A program made the translations under genes and the position numbers. Shown here piece after piece: positions 62,139-64,000 of a DNA stretch of 64,000 nucleotides; the stretch's first letter is position 1, and every line of letters starts with the position of its first letter. Origin of the DNA: Formosa undariae. GTDB taxonomy: Bacteria > Bacteroidota > Bacteroidia > Flavobacteriales > Flavobacteriaceae. The stretch spans positions 1-64,000 of the forward strand of contig NZ_JBHMEZ010000001.1 in the NCBI RefSeq assembly GCF_042427615.1, written 5' to 3'. The notes beneath the pieces were generated by a model that did no database searches, was not told the origin of the DNA, and saw only the letters and a program-made list of their open reading frames with translations.

Positions 62139-62678
62139 TTATTCATCAAGTGTGATGATTCCATTAATTTCAAGCACTTCTGCTTCTTTAAAATTAACAT
62201 CGGAATCGAAACCGTTTCCATTTATTAAATCGCCATCGGTTCTAAAGGTAACCGGTTGGTTGGTAGATAACCATTGTTTATTTTGATCGTAATACAACTG
62301 ATCACCAAATAAAGTGTCATTGGTGTACGTCGCTAGCACAACATTCCCTTGTAAATCGATTAGACCTGTTTTATCGTATACTATAGCATAATCTGATATA
62401 ACAGTACTTTTATTATTGTCTTTATCGAATATATACAATGTAATACCTTCTGTAAATTCTGAATAAGGAAATTCTCGATTGGAATAATCTAGCATTTTCG
62501 GACTAATTAAATTAGCCTTTACCTTACCCGAATCGGTGTATTTAAGATCGATATTTTCCGCAATACCAACAGGAACATTAAAAGAGACCTCTGGTTTTAA
62601 ATCTACAGCACAGGAAAAAAACATGGTCATAGCAAAAGCTATGACCATGAAATAAATATTATGATGTTTTGAAAACAT
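62139..62678 (-). CDS. lptC: LPS export periplasmic protein LptC
   Basis: A 179-residue envelope protein. The N-terminus has a hydrophobic segment ending in FFSC (C23), suggesting a lipoprotein or membrane anchor. The rest is the LptC-type beta-jellyroll, with LISPKMLDYSNREFPYSEFTEG, LIDLQGNVVLATYTND and LFGDQLYYDQNKQWLST as the typical pattern. LptC takes LPS from the LptBFG ABC transporter and passes it to LptA. It starts one base before the TPR gene's stop and is probably co-transcribed with it. Confidence 0.88.
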   Translation of the reverse strand: MFSKHHNIYFMVIAFAMTMFFSCAVDLKPEVSFNVPVGIAENIDLKYTDSGKVKANLISPKMLDYSNREFPYSEFTEGITLYIFDKDNNKSTVISDYAIVYDKTGLIDLQGNVVLATYTNDTLFGDQLYYDQNKQWLSTNQPVTFRTDGDLINGNGFDSDVNFKEAEVLEINGIITLDE

Positions 62679-62679
62679 A

Positions 62680-64000
62680 TTATATGTTTGGTACTGTTAC
62701 GCTAGAACCAATCCAACACCCGATTTTAATGGTTTGACCTCCATTTCCTTCAGAGAAAATATCAGATTTTTGGGGTGCTTTAGCTCTATAACTTGTAGCC
62801 GATTGCGATGCGTGAGATTTTAAAGTTGGATCTACACGTCCTGCTTTCGATGCTTCGTCTGCTGCTAACCAGAATACTGCACGTTTGTTAAATGTTGTTG
62901 TACCACAATCGTTAGCACTTGCTGCATACATCGCTGCAATTTGTAAGTGAGGACGACCGTTAGAAGGGTTTAAGCTTAAAGACTCACGGTAATAACTTCT
63001 AGCTTTAGAATATACTCCGCTTCTCTTTAACTTATCTGCAATCTTACTATATAATTTTGCTTTTTTGTAGTTATCCGTTTCTAAGCTTAATGCTTGCTCG
63101 TAATACTTAAGTGCTTCGCTAGATTTGTTTTCTTTGTCTTTTAATAATCCTAAGAAATATGCAGAGTTTGCAGATGGATTTAAATCGTGATATGCATTTA
63201 CTATTTTAAAATATAATGGGTCACTAGTACAATCTTTCTCAGACATTTTACCAGCTGCTCTCTGTAACCAAACAGCATCTGTTTTGTTTGCTTCGAAATC
63301 TTTTTGGTATAAAGGAATTAAGTTCTCGCAGTTTGCACGTTCACCTAATTTACCATTAATACTACCGCTGATCTGATCGTATGCTTTTAAATAACTTTCA
63401 TAAGGTCTTTTACGTTTTATCTCTGCACTAGTTAATGGCGTACCTGATTCTTCCTTAGCAATAATCTTATTTAAATCTTCAGAGAAATTTTTAACCTCTT
63501 CGTCTACACGTTCGGTAATATCATCGTATTTATTAAATAAATCTTGAGCTGTTTTTTGTTTTGCATCATACAAATCTACCATTAGAGAAAAGTATGTATA
63601 CAAACTTTTAGGATTTTTAAAGTGTTCCTTATCTGTAGTATATGCTTTATCGAAAGCATTGTAAACTTCAAGGTCAGATAAACCTAAATCTGCTTTATTA
63701 TCATACATTAACTGAGCTTTTTCAGTTAAAACTTCTCCTTGAGATGATCTTGATGGAAAGTTTGCTAATTCTTCATCCCAAAGTTTCATGATATCTTCTA
63801 TATAAGCTTTTTTCTCAGCCCCTGTAGAATTCTCAATCTTGTAATCTAAAATTTTGTTACCGTCAATATGTATTGCTTTATTGAACTTAGGGCACGCTTT
63901 CCTTACTTCCATCCAAGGCGTGTAAGCGGCATCATAATTCTTTGCTTTCACATACTCGTGAAAAATAGACAATTTAGTAGTACATTCTTCTTGACTCTGA
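62680..64000 (-). CDS. TPR-repeat protein, 5' end outside the window
   Basis: At least 440 residues of a tetratricopeptide-repeat protein whose reading frame stays open to the right edge (QSQEECTTKLSIFHEYVK), so the true start is outside. Clear TPR units are SSEALKYYEQALSLETDNYK and YSKARSYYRESLSLNPSN. A TTG at 63972 is in frame but is internal, not a start. TPR arrays bind other proteins; envelope stress or assembly roles are plausible given lptC beside it. The C-terminal 60 residues contain a conserved-looking cysteine in IGCWIGSS, outside the TPR region. Confidence 0.8.
   Translation of the reverse strand, partial: QSQEECTTKLSIFHEYVKAKNYDAAYTPWMEVRKACPKFNKAIHIDGNKILDYKIENSTGAEKKAYIEDIMKLWDEELANFPSRSSQGEVLTEKAQLMYDNKADLGLSDLEVYNAFDKAYTTDKEHFKNPKSLYTYFSLMVDLYDAKQKTAQDLFNKYDDITERVDEEVKNFSEDLNKIIAKEESGTPLTSAEIKRKRPYESYLKAYDQISGSINGKLGERANCENLIPLYQKDFEANKTDAVWLQRAAGKMSEKDCTSDPLYFKIVNAYHDLNPSANSAYFLGLLKDKENKSSEALKYYEQALSLETDNYKKAKLYSKIADKLKRSGVYSKARSYYRESLSLNPSNGRPHLQIAAMYAASANDCGTTTFNKRAVFWLAADEASKAGRVDPTLKSHASQSATSYRAKAPQKSDIFSEGNGGQTIKIGCWIGSSVTVPNI

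Noticed and set aside
1..64000. CRISPR array or prophage
   Set aside because: No regularly spaced repeats, Cas genes, integrase or phage structural genes were recognised in the window.

Overview
This AT-rich window comes from a member of the Flavobacteriaceae (phylum Bacteroidota). The evidence is a type IX secretion C-terminal sorting domain, TAnnTTTG promoter boxes, a division/cell-wall (dcw) cluster without murF but with a very long FtsZ, a UpxY-type antiterminator at the head of a capsule operon, class II HMG-CoA reductase beside a GYDIA-type GHMP kinase, and DPP IV next to paired POT transporters. The species cannot be named from the sequence.

Positions 1-12077 (minus strand) hold the promoter-proximal part of a surface-polysaccharide operon. 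A winged-helix regulator and a UpxY/NusG-like antiterminator lead it. Genes for GDP-L-fucose (gmd, fcl) and for UDP-glucuronate and UDP-galacturonate (ugd, UDP-GlcA 4-epimerase) follow, then a Wzm/Wzt ABC exporter. A module of glycosyltransferase, pyruvyl transferase and nitroreductase-like protein comes next. Beyond it lie a decayed second permease and the 5' part of a second ATPase gene, so the module sits between two copies of the exporter segment.

Positions 12078-23755 are accessory. A T9SS-targeted surface protein comes first. Next is a compact three-gene set: an 80-residue leader-bearing small protein, an HPr-kinase-like protein with a possible PqqD-like N-terminus, and a PF14907-type nucleotidyltransferase. 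Then come a GH78/GH97 glycosidase pair, a secreted rhodanese-thioredoxin fusion and a WG-repeat protein. The three-gene set is the best candidate here for an undescribed peptide-modification system.

Positions 23919-40224 (minus strand) carry tRNA-Arg(UCG), yqeY and the dcw cluster in transcription order mraZ, rsmH, ftsL, ftsI, murE, mraY, murD, ftsW, murG, murC, ftsQ, ftsA, ftsZ. Three GTGGTA repeats with a 10-bp period upstream of mraZ look like MraZ boxes.

Positions 40390-64000 are mostly housekeeping. They carry an alpha/beta hydrolase with engB, a solitary DppC-like permease, a tail-specific protease, surE-lpxB-NlpC/P60-comEC, a thioredoxin-like protein, two POT peptide transporters with DPP IV, mevalonate-pathway genes, a PpiD-like foldase, a CNNM/CorC protein, lptC and a TPR protein cut by the right edge. 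Several convergent or operon-end junctions have clear stem-loop terminators.
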